A stretch of DNA of 64,000 bases, taken from the NCBI GenBank assembly GCA_900491605.1, contig UESW01004620.1, forward strand, positions 500,971 to 564,970, read 5' to 3'. This stretch comes from Calamus simplicifolius (taxonomy: Eukaryota > Streptophyta > Magnoliopsida > Arecales > Arecaceae). Positions 1 through 13,514 of the stretch are shown here, piece by piece; within the stretch, counting starts at the first letter, position 1; every line of letters starts with the position of its first letter. The notes under the pieces are model-generated. The model was not told where the DNA came from, searched no databases, and saw only the letters and a program-made list of their open reading frames with translations. Made by a program: the position numbers and the translations under genes.

Positions 1-3000
1 GAAAAAAGAGTTGCTACGGCATCATTTTGTTGTAGTGTGTTCTGATTTTTTCATAGAATGATACACCCTGTGTTCCTTCTTATCTTGGTCTCCGACCTAA
101 TTAGGTATTCCAATACTTAGGATGCTTTTTTTTTTCTTAAAAAATTTATTGATGAAGCTTAATTGTTTTATTTGATTTTAAATATATTTGAACTTCAAAA
201 GTTATATCCTTATGATAAATTAGATCTATTTAAAATTGATATTATAATATATTATGATTGAGACGGAATGGCCAAGGCTGGTCTTGGATCTCTTTAGGAT
301 AAGATGTCTTGGCCCTCATTAACTTGAATCATTGAGCCTCAGTTCAAGAAGCCTAAAGAGTATAGAGAGAAGGTTGCGCGTGTTCCTGGAGCTCCTATAC
401 CATCTATTACATTGATATTATTTTCAAGCATATTGGTCAGATCCCTGAGCTGCTGGTTGTGGAGGCTACTCAAGCCAGTTTTAGGTTCATCTACAACGAT
501 CAATGGGTGTTAGCATTTATGAGGAAGTTCACTATGGGAAGTTTCTGGGGTCAATAGTTACATGCTTTGTCATCAGCCACATTGTCCTGGAGAGTATCAT
601 TGATAAGGCTTTAGACTGTATTCATAAGGACTGGACCACGTGCAAACAGGCTGATAAGAAGATAGAGGGGAGTAGAGAGGACAATTGTAGGGTCTCAATT
701 TTGAATGTGTGTCAAGGAGATAAGGAAGGCTATTGTGCGCCTATATTAAGTGGTGAGGATGGTTGACAGTGAGAAACATCCTCGGAGCATGTGTACCAAT
801 AAGAGGGAAGGGGCAAAGAAGTTTAGGCAGGGAATGTCAAGACATGCCTACCAGTACCAGCAAATCATTAAGAGGTGGGATAGCCAAATGAGGGAGGACT
901 GGCACATGGCAGGCAGTTAAAATGCAATTTGAATTTTGACTTTTACTTAAATTTTAATTAATAAAGTCCTGAGCCTAAAGCTGATTGAATAATATGTTTT
1001 TGTCCTAATTGAATAACATGTTTTTGTTCCCAGTTTATTGTTTGAATTCAGGATACTCGCATCAGTACATATGGCTAGGTTGATAAGCTCCTTTGATTAT
1101 TAAGGAATATTGTGTATAGACTCTAGGGTGAAGTGAGTGTTGTTGCCTCTGTAAGATGAGGCAACTTAAATGCTATAACTTGATATTGTAGTTGGTCAAC
1201 CCAATGAAACAGCACCTCTAATTTTACTTTCCTTTTGCAGATGAAAGTATTTAAGGAATCCACTGAGAATTTTGCTGGTTCTATAGTAATTGCTAGCAAA
1301 TCCAAGAATATTCATGAATTGTTTGAATTATTTCCAATCCTAGTATTGTGTATGAGGTTAAGGGCTTTGTGCAACATTTTTGCTAGCAGCCAGGTTATGA
1401 ATTCACTATGGTATATCAACAGGACTCCTGAGATTGATTGTAGTTTGAATCCCTTACCAAGCTATCTCCTTTAGTGGTTGTGAGTTACTATTGCATCCAG
1501 AGCTGAGGAAGGCTAGAGAGTTTAGCTTACGTGCACTACAACCTGATGTGGAAATTAAAGTTCATTGCTTAGGATATAGGGAAGCATGAAGATCTACCAC
1601 ACAAAGGCTTTATATATAATGAGGACCCAATGGTGGGCTAGCTTGACCAGGCAACTTGTAACTGGATGGACTGGGTGGTCCTCCTAGACCAACGAGATTC
1701 TTGGCAAGGCCACCAAGGGTGGATGTTGGTAGTGGGTAGAGGAGGACGTGTCTTGCTGAAAATTAGTGAGATGTAGAGAATTCATGATAACACAAAAAGA
1801 TTATGGCAAGTTTAGAGGGAGAATAGCAGATTCTCTTGAATGAAAACAGAAAAGTAGATGTGCTTCTCTTTTTTGCTGCTTGATGTGACAAATAGACAGA
1901 GAGAGGGCCTAGATTGAGGAAAATTGAATTTCTGTTCAGAATAGAGCATCAGATAAGGATCTTAGTTATATTGCTGAAACATCTGGGAAGTTTAGGTTAA
2001 AACATTTTTGGACTACATTCTAGACATCTTTCTTCTTCCCCCACTCCCCCTTTTTTTTTTTTGGTGATATTAAGTTCAAGATTTCTATTGGTGATTTTTG
2101 GTGATATTCAAAAACTTACCTTACTATTAATGGTTAGCAAGCATGGCCTTTTAATTCCTGAATTTCAATTCAGTCCTGAAAAAAAAAAATAATGTATGAG
2201 GCATACAAGTTATTGAGTGCTGCTTTACCATTCTCACGTTGTTGTGCTGCCTTGGTAATGGATGGAGTGCAAGTGCCTTGTGCTTGTGCTGCCACAGTGA
2301 TTTCCATTTTATGTCATTGAGGTTGATGAGATCACTTATGCCGATTGGTACATTTTACTTAGAAAAAATATAATTTTGTGAAATTTATGCTGTTCTGGAT
2401 TTTGAAAAGCATATATTTCCTGTCTAGAAGTATTTACAATATAGCACCTAATTGTTGCACACCACAACAGCGCATATCAAATCATTGTCACAGGTATTTC
2501 TGGTAAAATATTCGCAAAATTCCATTTATCTTTTTCAATAAAACGTTATATGTATATAGTCCTAGTTCATCTGCTGCTAAGAACCAAATTGGTTCTCTCA
2601 CCATTTTTCCTAGTTCTATTACAGTGATAGCTTTATAATGTCCTATAAGTTTAATTCCAAAGGAGTTGAAATATTTTATACAATTTCTTTGTTCTGACTT
2701 CTTATAGATGTAAAAGGTGGAAGGTTGATATTGTGTTGACAGAAAATATTTTAAAAAGCATGCAAAGCTAAGAAAAGGAATAAATTTCCATAAGACATTG
2801 CAAAACTTTTAGGAGTTTAATATCAGTAGTTTCAGTTGATGACAATTCCTAACTAACTGAAGAATAAGTTGAACTAAGGAATTTTTTTTGCTTGCCATTA
2901 GTTGTTGCTCTTTCCATCAAAATTGCTTCTATGCTAGTTATAGAGTTTATACCTACTCTGATCATTATTTTTGCCTTCAGCATTATCTGCATTGCTTTAT

Positions 3001-3196
3001 TCTTACTCTCTTGATTTATCTTCAAATCCCTCACAATACGTCCACGAGTTTTATTAACCATCAAAGTGATTCATGCTTTTTAAGTTGACAGCATAACTCT
3101 GACATTTTCATCATATTGTTAGGTGCTATGTTCTAATTGCCAACTTTGGCTTTTTTTCAGTATGTTTAGATTCTTCTGCCCATGTTTCTTATGTAG
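1..3196. other. Region upstream of the MBD13-like exons; no gene supported
   Basis: AT-rich, non-repetitive-looking DNA with scattered short open frames. The longest (503-766, plus) gives a peptide I do not recognise, and the surrounding 330-900 stretch is somewhat GC-richer and could be a decayed transposon or gene fragment. Earlier exons of the MBD13-like gene, including the MBD domain itself, may lie here or before the window; I could not identify them. Confidence 0.4.
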
Positions 3197-4932
3197 AAAT
3201 TTGTCACAGTCTCCTGCAGTGAAAAGAATAAAATCACGGGGAGCTGCAGCAAAGCGATGCCTCTTTTTAGAAGGAACACCTGATGCAAATGTGAAGGGAG
3301 TGGCAGAGATCAAAGAGTTGCCTGAACGGCTGTCCGTGCCACTTCTGGAATATCCTTCAGCACAGAGTAAATTCCTTCACTTTATCACAGCAATAAACTG
3401 GAAAATTTATTGATTATTCCGCATTGAACTTTCATCCATTTTGTTGAGATTTTGGTGCAAATAAACTAGGTTAACGCTCGATAAACTTCAAGAAAGACAA
3501 GAATGAGCTGAATGTGATGCAACTAAATTCCTCTATGTATTGTAAGAATTAAGATTCTCTGATATAAGCAGGACTGAACCTCAGAGACCCAATGATTGGC
3601 TCATACTAGTTGGTGTTGGCTGGGACAAGATCTTAGATCCAGACCTTCAAAATGCTTGTCAGATCTGGGGATATGCAAGAGTGACCTGTATAAATTTTAA
3701 ATCTAGATACAGCCCAACTGTGATAGACCTGTGTAAGGAATCTGATATCATATTCAATTGGATCTGTATCCTGGTGGATCTGTCTTCTAGCCCTTTTTAT
3801 TCAGAATGTTCGACACTTTGGTGAAGGATGGAGGATATGAGATTTTCACTTCTATCTGTAATTTTACAGGCCATGCTCATTGCTCTAATCCATGCATCTT
3901 TATTGCAGGTGTGGATGGAGCTGACTCCAGTTGCATGACTTCTTCAAATGTCAAGGACTTGAGGAATTCAAAGGATGCTTCAATCAATAGAGAGCTCGAG
4001 CCAAGATGTAATGGATTGGGAGTTTCGGGACAGACATCAGAATCAGAAACAGATAATGTGTCAGAGCCAGCATTCAAGAAGTCTTCAGAACCTTTGAGCG
4101 ATGATGCATCACAGGCATTAAACAAGACATTTGATGAACTGTCGCAGAGGAAACTTGGCCTGGTACGTGAGAATCTTTCTGAAATGCAAGACATGGAGCC
4201 AGGTGAAGCGGCAGACACAACTACAATAGAACCTGAAATAAGGAGGCCTCTCTGGCAAGAGAAAAAGAAGACAGATGAACCTGAAATAATGAGGCCTCTA
4301 CAGCAAGAGAACAAGATGCCAGCTGATACAACTGCAATAGAACCTCTCCAGCAAAAGAACATGAGCCTGCCAGCTCTAGAAGGTAAGCCAGTTGCAGAAA
4401 CAAAATTGGATCTGAAGAATGAGGAACAGATTAAGCCCATAAATCGTGGTAGGGGACGTCGGCCTGGCTCAACGAAAGCTAAAGCTCTGAAAGCAATCAC
4501 TACGCCACTCCGAGCATCCAAACGTTTGGCTGCACTAAGAGCTGGTTCGAGCCAAGCTAATCCAGCAGCTACCCAAAAAAACAAACAAAAGGAGACACTC
4601 ATCATAGACCTGGAATTTCTTGAAGAGCCCAAAGCGGAGAGCATCCAGGTGAACAAGCTGATCCAGTAAAGCAGGATTATATGGTAGACTTAAAAGAAGA
4701 AAAAACAGGATCCCCACTCAGATTACCATTTGGAGATTCCTGGCCAGATCCTTGCATTGAGTTTGCCTTCAAGACCCTTACAGGTGATATTCCAATGCTG
4801 GAGGATACTGCAGCTATTGAAGAATATTTCCATAAGCACCTGAGCTCAAGCAAGAACTCGGACAAGCAAGGTTCAGCTTGTGGTAACCCCAAAAGTTTCA
4901 GCCAGAATAAGCTGCAGCCGCCGGACAATTAA
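3197..4932 (+). pseudogene. MBD13-like methyl-CpG-binding-domain protein, C-terminal exons, frameshifted
   Basis: Two exons are visible: about 3197-3366 and 3909-4932, joined by a GT-AG intron in matching phase (A + GT makes Ser). Proteins of this family are nuclear and bind or read methylated DNA, but the MBD itself is not in the visible part. Seen: a basic stretch with an AT-hook-like core (RGRGRRPGS, near 4450), a second basic motif (LRASKRLAAL, near 4510), short internal repeats rich in EPEI.RPLQQE (4220-4370) and a conserved tail, SWPDPCIEFAFKTLTG (4739-4786). The tail is in a different frame: the main frame stops at TAA 4667-4669, while the tail frame is open from 4624 to TAA 4930-4932. 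One base appears to be lost between 4624 and 4666. The MBD13 call rests on the tail and basic motifs from memory. It may be an intact gene with a sequencing error. Confidence 0.62.
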
Positions 4933-5928
4933 GGGATGACGGAAGGCCGGGCTCTTTCTGAGAATGGACTGCTGCCAAGTCAAAAGGTGAACAAAGAAAG
5001 CCACTGGCTGCCAAAGTTTAGTAAAATTATTCAACCTAGATGAAATTAGCCATGTATATAAGAACCAGCTTTGAGGTGTCGGGAACTGTGACCCTCCATT
5101 TTGGTGCCTTTGATGAGGCCATATTGTAGAACGATGCCGCAAAACCTCCTTAGTACATTTTGATAATATGGTCTCTGCTCCCTGGGGTCTTGGGTGTAGT
5201 CCGGCATGTGACTCCGTTCATATTCAAAGTGTGCCAGCCCTGAAAAATCTATTCGTTTTAGCTATCTGGAAATCAGGGAAGGCTTTGTGAGTCGATCCAG
5301 CCCTTCGACCAAATGGTTTGGTAACATATTTGTGGGATGCATCTAGGTTTCGGCTTGACTGCATTGCTGAATGATCCGCACGTCTATTTGTGGAGACGAT
5401 GTCTTTCTGGTAGGATGATGGTTTGATCTACGGTCCATAAATGAGCCATCTGAGATGAGAACACTGCATTGGAGAAAAATGTCATCATTGTTTGTGCGTC
5501 TGCTCCGTTACAAGTGAGTAGAACACCGGATAGAGATGACGCTGGACAAAGGTTTTGTACGTTATATTAGAAGCTGTAAAGGTTCGAGAGGAATTTTTAG
5601 GGGAAAAAAAGGGGCTTCATCGGATATATTTGCGCGGGGTAGTTCAATTTAGGAGTACACAACAGGCCAGAATATAGTGAATGATGCGAAGATAATAGCA
5701 CTAGTAAAGCTGAATTCAGAACCTTAAAACATTAACTTCAATGTGAAACCATATCTTGTCAAAGTAGAATTTAAGGTCAATCAAAAAATAAATATAAGGC
5801 ATAGGAATCTCTTTGGGTTCATGATTGTTCATCAACTGACTGGAATCTGTCAGCTTATAAGCATATCCCTTCCTTCTGGTTAAACTAGATTTCTGCAGCA
5901 GAAAATGAATTCCAGCGTTTCTACCATA
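4933..5928. other. Convergent intergenic stretch between the MBD13-like gene and ERG3
   Basis: About 1 kb between the two stop codons. It should contain both 3' UTRs, which point at each other. I see no further gene, repeat or clear canonical poly(A) signal pair. Confidence 0.5.
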
Positions 5929-8900
5929 TCAGTTAGATTCTCTCCATCCACCAAAGTTCTCTTCTTCAAAGCCCTGCTGGTGATTTTCCTGCAAAGAAAA
6001 TTATAATGTTAATTACATGCTAAAGTCCTTCAATATAATTACGATTGACTCAAAAGAAATATGATGCATCTCAATGAAAACCAAATCTGCTGAAAGGTAA
6101 CTTCTGTTCTTGTTTTAGTAAATGTCAAGCATATCTAGTAATTGAGGCAAATAATCCAGCAAACCAAGCTGGATATTCCTACTCTCTTTAAGATGTTCCT
6201 ATGTGCTCTTCAGATAATTCTTATCGATCATGAGAAAAATCTAGCTCTTTTTTCTAAAAACCCGAAAGCCAAATTCTTTCTGCAATAAATTATTTGTCAG
6301 GTATGAGGCTCCATTAGAATATAAGGTACACTAAATCAAATTCTAAATATTTGTCCATAGTGCTCGAAACTCTGCATAATTTTTGACGAACTGTATCTGA
6401 TGGACAGTTTATGGTGCCATGTTCCAAGAGATCAGTACAACCAGTGGTAATGTATTTTCTGGTTGAGTATGCTATTTTCAAGAAAATTAAAATCTAAACT
6501 TTGAGATCATAATCCACATGACAGCTAATTCTGCCCAACAATTCTTTTTATTCACATCAGATTTGGTTTTGCTTCGGTGACCTACTTGTCACTGATTTGA
6601 TTTCATAATGCTTAAGCAAGACTAAACAAAGTGAGTGACTTGGAAATTGCAACAATCATCATGGCCAATCAGATGGTCACTAGTGAAATGTCCTACCATG
6701 CCAGTTGACGCGCAATATAAGCTATTTTTCTAGTCTTTTATGTTCTTTTATGCTTGCAAGTTTGAGCATCATCTGAATTAGCTAAAATATCTGGCTGCTG
6801 GAGCACATCTTACAAACAAGAATGAAATATCAATATAGACTATACATCTTGGAGAAGTTTAGAAGTCACTGATTGACATGTACGTGTAAGCCACACATAA
6901 CAAATGCAGGTTTTAAATATGATGATTCAAAAAACAAAGACAATTGAACATAGGACCAGTGTATATGCAGCTATAAGCATTATGTATGGAAACTATATTA
7001 ATTATTATGTATATGCATGTCTATGGGCAATTTGCGTGTCAAAGTATTAACTGTTTTGAAGTTTGTATATGGCTGCTTAATTATCATAACATAAGGTACA
7101 TTTATCTAGTTCTTTAATCATACATGAAAATACTTACATTTACCAAGTAAAACACACAATCTATTCTGAGTTAATACTTTTAAGTATCTTGAAGCAACAT
7201 ATTTTTAAGTGAGACTACCTCTGGAGTGAAGGTGAGACCAACTTTGATTTCTCCATGATATTCTTGATCCTTCACAACATTGTAAACAGTTGGAGGAATG
7301 TTGCCCTCAGAAAACACTGGTTCTAAAGGGATCCTGTAAATAAAAACAAAAAAAGAAATAGACATCACAGAAAAAAAAAAAAGCCATCATCAGGAACTGG
7401 AAACAGTCAAATTAGGTGAATATAATACCCAAGTCTCACTATAGTTTTGTTATTAATTTAAACACCCTTCTGCAGAAACATAAGACTGGAATATAGACAT
7501 GAGTTTTAGGACTAATTTTCATGACATAAACATTCAGTGTGTTCGCAGTAATAAATGTTGTCACTTCGCATCAATACTTAGATCATAAGTGATATAAAAT
7601 ACTCACGTTGCTTCTCCCACAAAATCATCACCACTGCAAGCATCACTATCCATCAGCTTGATAATGAGCTCTGAAACATTGTTGGATATAGTGAACACAA
7701 AAGTCTCATTCCATTCAGGATCGCTTCCCTTTCCTGCATCAAGAAAGGGACCGAAACATCAACAAATAAAAACACAAGCCAGGTACAACAAACCCAAATT
7801 AAAACCCTCTTAATAAAACACAATAATACATTAGATACTAATAGAAGGTTATGAATTTTGATGCTATACAAGAAAAGTCTGATTGATCAAGTTAAGCATT
7901 GTAAACAATTTCAGGAAATAAAAGCCATCAGGATTTAGAATCTTAACAGCATCTTAATACACAGCTTTTCTGTTGATATATGAATCATAAAGCTGAGTAA
8001 TTCACTGGTGCCAAATTAATATGCATATTTTATAACCATGCACTTCATGCCTAAGAACACTTAGTATAAGCATATGTATGTAAGGACTCTGTGGATGTAT
8101 GTTTATACTACCAGTGTCTTTCTAGTTGATGTTCTTTTTGCAAGTTTTAAGTGATAGATGAAATCACATTGTATGGCCCATTATTTCCAGTTCTCCACCA
8201 TTTACTTCTTACAGCACATATATCTGTTATTTAACTCTTTTTCACTGCTCATAAGCTTGGAACAATATTTTTAATTTCCAAGGGGTCCATTATATGGAGA
8301 GATTGCAATTATTGAAAACATGGTTAGCATTGATTACATCTAGATTTTCATAATTAAGCAACCAGAAAAGGCGAGAAAAAATTTTGTATCATTCTTCCGA
8401 CAAAGAAAACATAAAAATAGGTTTGCTTAAAAATATGGATCAATGCGACTTACAGCGGCTTGACCTCAAAATAAAAGAATTCAGGGGGTCAGGTATTTTC
8501 AAGGTTAATATTTTTCAGTTTGAAACATGTTTTAGCACTTGGACTTACAAGCTTTAAGTACTGTTGTGCCTCTGCTGATATTAAAACAGACCCCAAAAAA
8601 GATATTAAAATAAGAAAATATATTAAAAAGCAAAAACCCCAGGAACAGGTGATAAAAGTGAAACAACAACAAAAGTTACTGGATTAATCTATGTTATGAA
8701 TGACAAAGTTCATACTTAAGTTACCTAATATAATTTTTTTTAACAAAAAAAACTTCATATAAAACTTATTTAGCAACACAATAAAAATTCTGAAATTGAA
8801 TATATAAGTCATCAAGTAAAATTCAAAATAAACACTTACAGAAATAAAGTTTGATCAGGTTCACATCAACAAGATGCCAAAACATAATTATTTTAGCGAT

Positions 8901-11900
8901 CCATTTGATTGAGCTATGACCTGTGCTTACGTAGACACTCATGTCTGGCCTAAAGAATGTGAGTTAGAGTGCATATACAATTGGCGCATACATCTGGACA
9001 GTTATCCCTTTTTTCTTGCTTTTACAAATATGTGGATAATTTATCTCATCCAATAATGTGTTTAACACAATATAATAATGTTTAAGGTGACCTGTTTTCC
9101 CTTTTAGAGGTTGGTCAAGGGTGTAGACGTTGAAATAACTTTGCACAATATCTTCGTTTCTTTTGTGAAAAAAAAGGTTACTGACTTATTGAGAAACAAA
9201 TATAGTGCAAGACCTTTCCTTTAATACAGATAAAAATAACATTTATTTAAAATTATCTTTTCTGCATAGAATATCTCCTTTTTTTCCTCTCTAGCTGAGT
9301 CAGATTCTTGGGTATATGTTTGAATCCAATTCTCGTCTCTCTATCTATGCAGCATTGGGTATGATTCAAAATAAAATGCCTCATCTTAGATGTTACCTTT
9401 AGCCTCTAACTTGTAAAGAACTGTGACATAGAAGATGAATGTGCTTGTTTTTGTGAGATGGCAAGCACTACATTTGCCTGTTACATGTGATTTTGCTGTT
9501 TCATTTAGGATAAAGGTGGTTTCAACTCTGTGTTCTAAGTTGATGGGATCATTATTGAAGTAGGAAAATGCAAGACACCACAATTAGAATTAAATGACTC
9601 AGATATGATGTCATTATTATTAGAGCAATACATGAAATTCACAAGAAACATAAATACTAATCCAACAGAAACATAAACTAGAACAAAGAACTGGTCACCC
9701 AAAAATAGGCACAAGTACACCATGACACTGAAAAGTAACATGTCAAGCATTATTAAAATAACATTTTAGACTAAAAATAACTAGTGAACAAGGATATTAT
9801 AGAGATATCTATTGGATAAAGGGAAAGACGATTTCAGAGTCAAAAATTGCAATTCCAATAATGACAAAGTTTGAAAGGTGACTAACATCAAACTCTCTGT
9901 GTTTTACTTCTTTGAACTAGAACTAGATTTTTGCTCCAAAGACATCGGTTCAAAATAGATTAAGCAAAGTCATCCAATGATAGTTTACTCCACTTTTAAA
10001 TAGCAATAAAAGAGTGCTAAGCTATCTAAAAAATCTTTGCCCAAATAATCCATAGTAATTGACTTGGTCAAAATTAGATTAAATGATGATCAAAATTTTG
10101 GCTTATGAGATATAGTTGCAACATTATCAAGTCATGACATTGTCCACTGTCAAAACACGAACAAATCCTAATAAAATAATAAGAACAGAAAGGGAAAAAA
10201 TTGTGAGAGATATCAATCATTGGAGAGGTAAAAATAACAATATTCGATGCATCATATAGGATTCTAATGTTCAAGGGGGCCAAAATGTCCAGAAAAGGCA
10301 GGGAATCGAAGGGATATTAATCAGGGAACTAAAGAGATAAGCCTTTAGTCAATGAAGGAAAAATATATATAGAGTGAAGTACACAGAGAGAATAAATTGA
10401 GCCAAGGGCATAAGAAGAAGAGACACTGATAGGCATAATGCAGAAGGAGATGGAAAGGATCAAGCATGAAAGGGGACTACGTTCAAGGACAAATGATCTT
10501 AAAAGAACAGAAATTTAGGGCAAAAGATGCTTTTTAGGTTCAACATTCTGGAGTACAGGGAATTGAAAGGGCTATAGAGGACTCTTGACAATTTTAATTA
10601 TATGTATAGAAAAGAAAAAGGAAGTACTCTTAGCAGCAGATGATGGTAAAAACAATGGTGCTGCCATCAGTGAATTCTTTCCTTACAGAATGAAATATGT
10701 TTAGAGACTTATATTAGTGTTCAAACACTGAGAATGCAAGCCCCTAAAGTGAAATACTAAAGGTCAACAAGCTAGGGAAGAAACGTATTCTAAAATACTA
10801 TTCATTCATATTTTAACAATAAATGCTGCTGACTAAAACGTACCAACAGTATGATCCATTCTCATAAGAATGAGAATGACCATTCTTCCCATGTAAGAGT
10901 GAAATCACAATTCCTCAATTTAAGGAAATAGTGGTTCCAATGAAAACTTGTTTTCATTAATCATCAGGAAAATCAAATGTCAAAATGGGGCAAAGTTTTT
11001 AGCGCTCATACTATGAACCGAATACAGAATTAATGCTTGATGTCATGGAACAGTACACGAAAAAGATGTGTTACTACTCCATGCATCTCAAATGCCAGGA
11101 AAGTGTTTGGATGTGCCTTTAGTTCGTTACATTTCTTACAGTGTTATATTGTTGCTAGGCAAAGCAGTCAGAGGCTTTTCTATAAGTTTCTGGATGTGGT
11201 ATGAGAACTTCAACAGAACCAAACATGGAACCGCACACTCCTATACTAGTTTTCGTGACCATAACCATCAAGCCCTGTTTGAAATTTTTGTGTTAAAATT
11301 TTGAGTCCTCAGGTGCCTAGTATTCTTTTTTTTTTTTAGACGTAAATCAAGAAATTCAATATATGGATGCCTCAAATAATATTTCAAGGTTATCATATCC
11401 TTTTCTTGCAACGCTATTCGTATTGTTTTAGCTCTTCAGTTACCACTTCCTACATCCTTCAATAAAGATTAAATTACACAGGTTTTTAGCTCATCTCATC
11501 ACCATGCACCAACACCTAAATATTCCACTTGTCATTCTCACTGCAACAAGTGATTGATGTCATATATATATATATATATATAACTCGGTCATGTCAAACC
11601 CCTTTTTGTAAAAATATAGTCAACCATCATGGACTTTAGACATCAAAGTTAAAACAGCAAGAAGCTAAGTACAATTTTATGGATGATTTCCTTTATGCAT
11701 ATCCTATTGTTTCTCTCTTTCATTTGAAAATAGAAATATTAAGATCCATAGGTGAATATTTCTGCTGTGCTTTAAAAAGAATCTAGAATGCACAAAGTCG
11801 ACAAAACTGTTGCAATATTTACCTGATGCAACACTACTTCTTTGCTCCTGCGTGCGGCATATTAAGACAGCGTATGGATCCATGTTAGCTGTTTCACAAT

Positions 11901-12744
11901 TTGCATGAAAAAATACATCAAAGTTTGTGACAACAAGTTAAATACAATGGTCCTGATGACAAGTAATTTGCAACATGTCACACCTGCATCTTGCTCCAAA
12001 CACATAAAACCAAGGATTTTTAAACCACAAAATAGCAGTTATCTCAGTCAGAAACCAAAACTGAGATGAACTAAGATCTCAGCTGATATGGTAAATGGGG
12101 AAATTTGGAGAAAACTGGAATTTTTCAAGATCTCAGTCGACATTTAGACATCATATCTCAGCCGATCCAAGATCATCAACCATATTTAAGCATTAATTTT
12201 GAGATTTATGAGTCATAAAAACTAAAAAACTAAAATAAAAGAATATTTTTTTAAAAAAAATTGCATCGGCCGAGATAATATATCGTACGGGGAGGAGCCC
12301 ACGCAAATCCAAATCTTTGCCTTGAATAGAAACGTTCGACGATCAAACAAGGAGAAGAGAACAAATCCAGTACAAAGTTTGGTCCCCAAAAAAATAATTT
12401 TTTGGATAAACGAATAAATCCAGATATCGATCTGACCAACAACTGTTGGCTTCATCGCAAATGAGTATGTAAAAGGAGAATCCAGATCACGACCAAAAGT
12501 GAAGCCAGATCGGTTACAAGAAAACCCGGACATCGAGGTTTCACGGAAAGATGCTGGATTTCTAGTCAAAAAAAAAAAAACAAAACAAAAAAAAAACTGG
12601 TGGAAAGGCCATCGTTTGACAATAAATGGAACGTACAAAAGCAATGAAGGAGAAATTTTGGAGATGGTAGAACGTACAGAGGAAATCGGTGTCCTCTAGG
12701 CCCTTGGCGCCGACGAGAAGCACTTCCAGCGTTCCCTGGACCAT
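5929..12744 (-). CDS. ERG3: C2-domain protein, elicitor-responsive protein 3 / 16-kDa phloem protein type
   Basis: Five exons on the minus strand: 12744-12678, 11888-11823, 7733-7607, 7333-7219 and 5988-5929. All junctions are GT-AG with matching phases, giving 144 residues, the length I recall for rice ERG3. The protein is one C2 domain plus a short acidic tail. The first strand is residues 4-16 (GTLEVLLVGAKGL). Likely Ca2+-binding aspartates are D20 and D26 in loop 1 and D73, D75 and D81 in loop 3 (MDSDACSGDD). The tail ends FGGWRESN. Known of the family: small soluble Ca2+-dependent phospholipid binders induced by fungal elicitor or found in phloem sap. There is no signal peptide or membrane segment. 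The start is the first ATG of the conserved MVQGTLEVLL. Introns are 789 bp, 4.09 kb, 273 bp and 1.23 kb. No defect was seen. Confidence 0.95.
7734..11822 (-). other. ERG3 intron 2 (4.09 kb)
   Basis: AT-rich intron with homopolymer runs and a short (AT)n tract near 11562-11582. I see no mobile-element ends, coding segments or RNA gene inside it. Confidence 0.6.
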
Positions 12745-12867
12745 CGTCTCCCTCTTGGTATGATCCGGATCGGACCTCTTCCTTGCTTGCGATCGGTAGT
12801 CAAGCGGTGCCGCCGGCAAATGAAAGCGTGAAGAACGGGCGCACGAGCCGCGAGCGTGCCATGCGCC

Positions 12868-12877
12868 CCTTAAATAG
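12868..12877 (-). promoter_or_regulatory. Possible TATA element of ERG3
   Basis: On the minus strand this reads TATTTAAG-like, about 125 bases before the ERG3 ATG, at the edge of a GC-rich leader (12690-12900) that differs from the AT-rich flank. Position and composition fit a core promoter; the match to TATAAA is imperfect. Confidence 0.35.
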
Positions 12878-12944
12878 AAGGTTGGCAGCCCGATTGGGCC
12901 GATGAAAGTTGCGTACCGAAAAATAAATAAATAAAATTGTGCAC

Positions 12945-13130
12945 CGCGCTTTGCATGCGTACAGCCAATATACGTACTCAATGCATGATTTTATGCATTA
13001 TTTTGATATATAAAGATATACATCGAGTAAGCAATCAATACATGCCTTCATATGAGCGCATGTGCAAAATGCATCGTGGCCCAATAAATTATGGCACGCT
13101 CTGCATGGCTTTTGTGCATTAAGACGATGC
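12945..13130. promoter_or_regulatory. Cluster of CATGC/ATGCAT (RY-like) motifs upstream of ERG3
   Basis: About 185 bp containing many TGCAT, CATGC and ATGCAT words (for example near 12952, 12981, 12995, 13041, 13071, 13103, 13114 and 13127). RY elements of the form CATGCA are bound by plant B3-domain factors. Whether this cluster acts on ERG3, whose ATG is 200-390 bases away, is inference. Confidence 0.3.
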
Positions 13131-13432
13131 ATAATTTTTTTTTATTTTAAAAAAAAGGTTAACCTAAGCATAGGAATAAAAAAATTAGAACCGAAGTTAC
13201 TCCTTTTCTCGAGTAGATGATCCAATCCAACTTATATCAAGTTCAATCCAATTAAATAGGTTATCCCACTTAAGCACCCGCTGATAAAATCCATTAGCAT
13301 TGTTTTTTTTAGGTGTCAAAAAAATAAACAAAAAAAATAAAGTAAATTGTTCAAAGAGTCAACAAGCACTTTTGAATTATTTTTAAAATATTGATTCAAA
13401 ATTTTAAAATATCTTTCTCACTCCTTTAAAAA

Positions 13433-13433
<1 letters not shown>

Positions 13434-13514
<81 letters not shown>
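13434..13514. repeat. Compound microsatellite (CA)18(TA)11(TG)n
   Basis: CA repeats 13434-13469, TA 13470-13491 and TG 13492-13514. The two arms are reverse complements of each other, so the tract is a near-perfect palindrome. Confidence 0.95.

Noticed and set aside
503..766. 87-residue frame
   Set aside because: No recognised motif, no promoter or splice context, and composition unlike the real exons here.
7180..7218. ERG3 reading through into intron 4 to a stop at 7180
   Set aside because: The GAG|GTAGTC donor is followed by an in-phase last exon at 5988-5929 coding for the expected EEENFGGW tail and giving the family length of 144.
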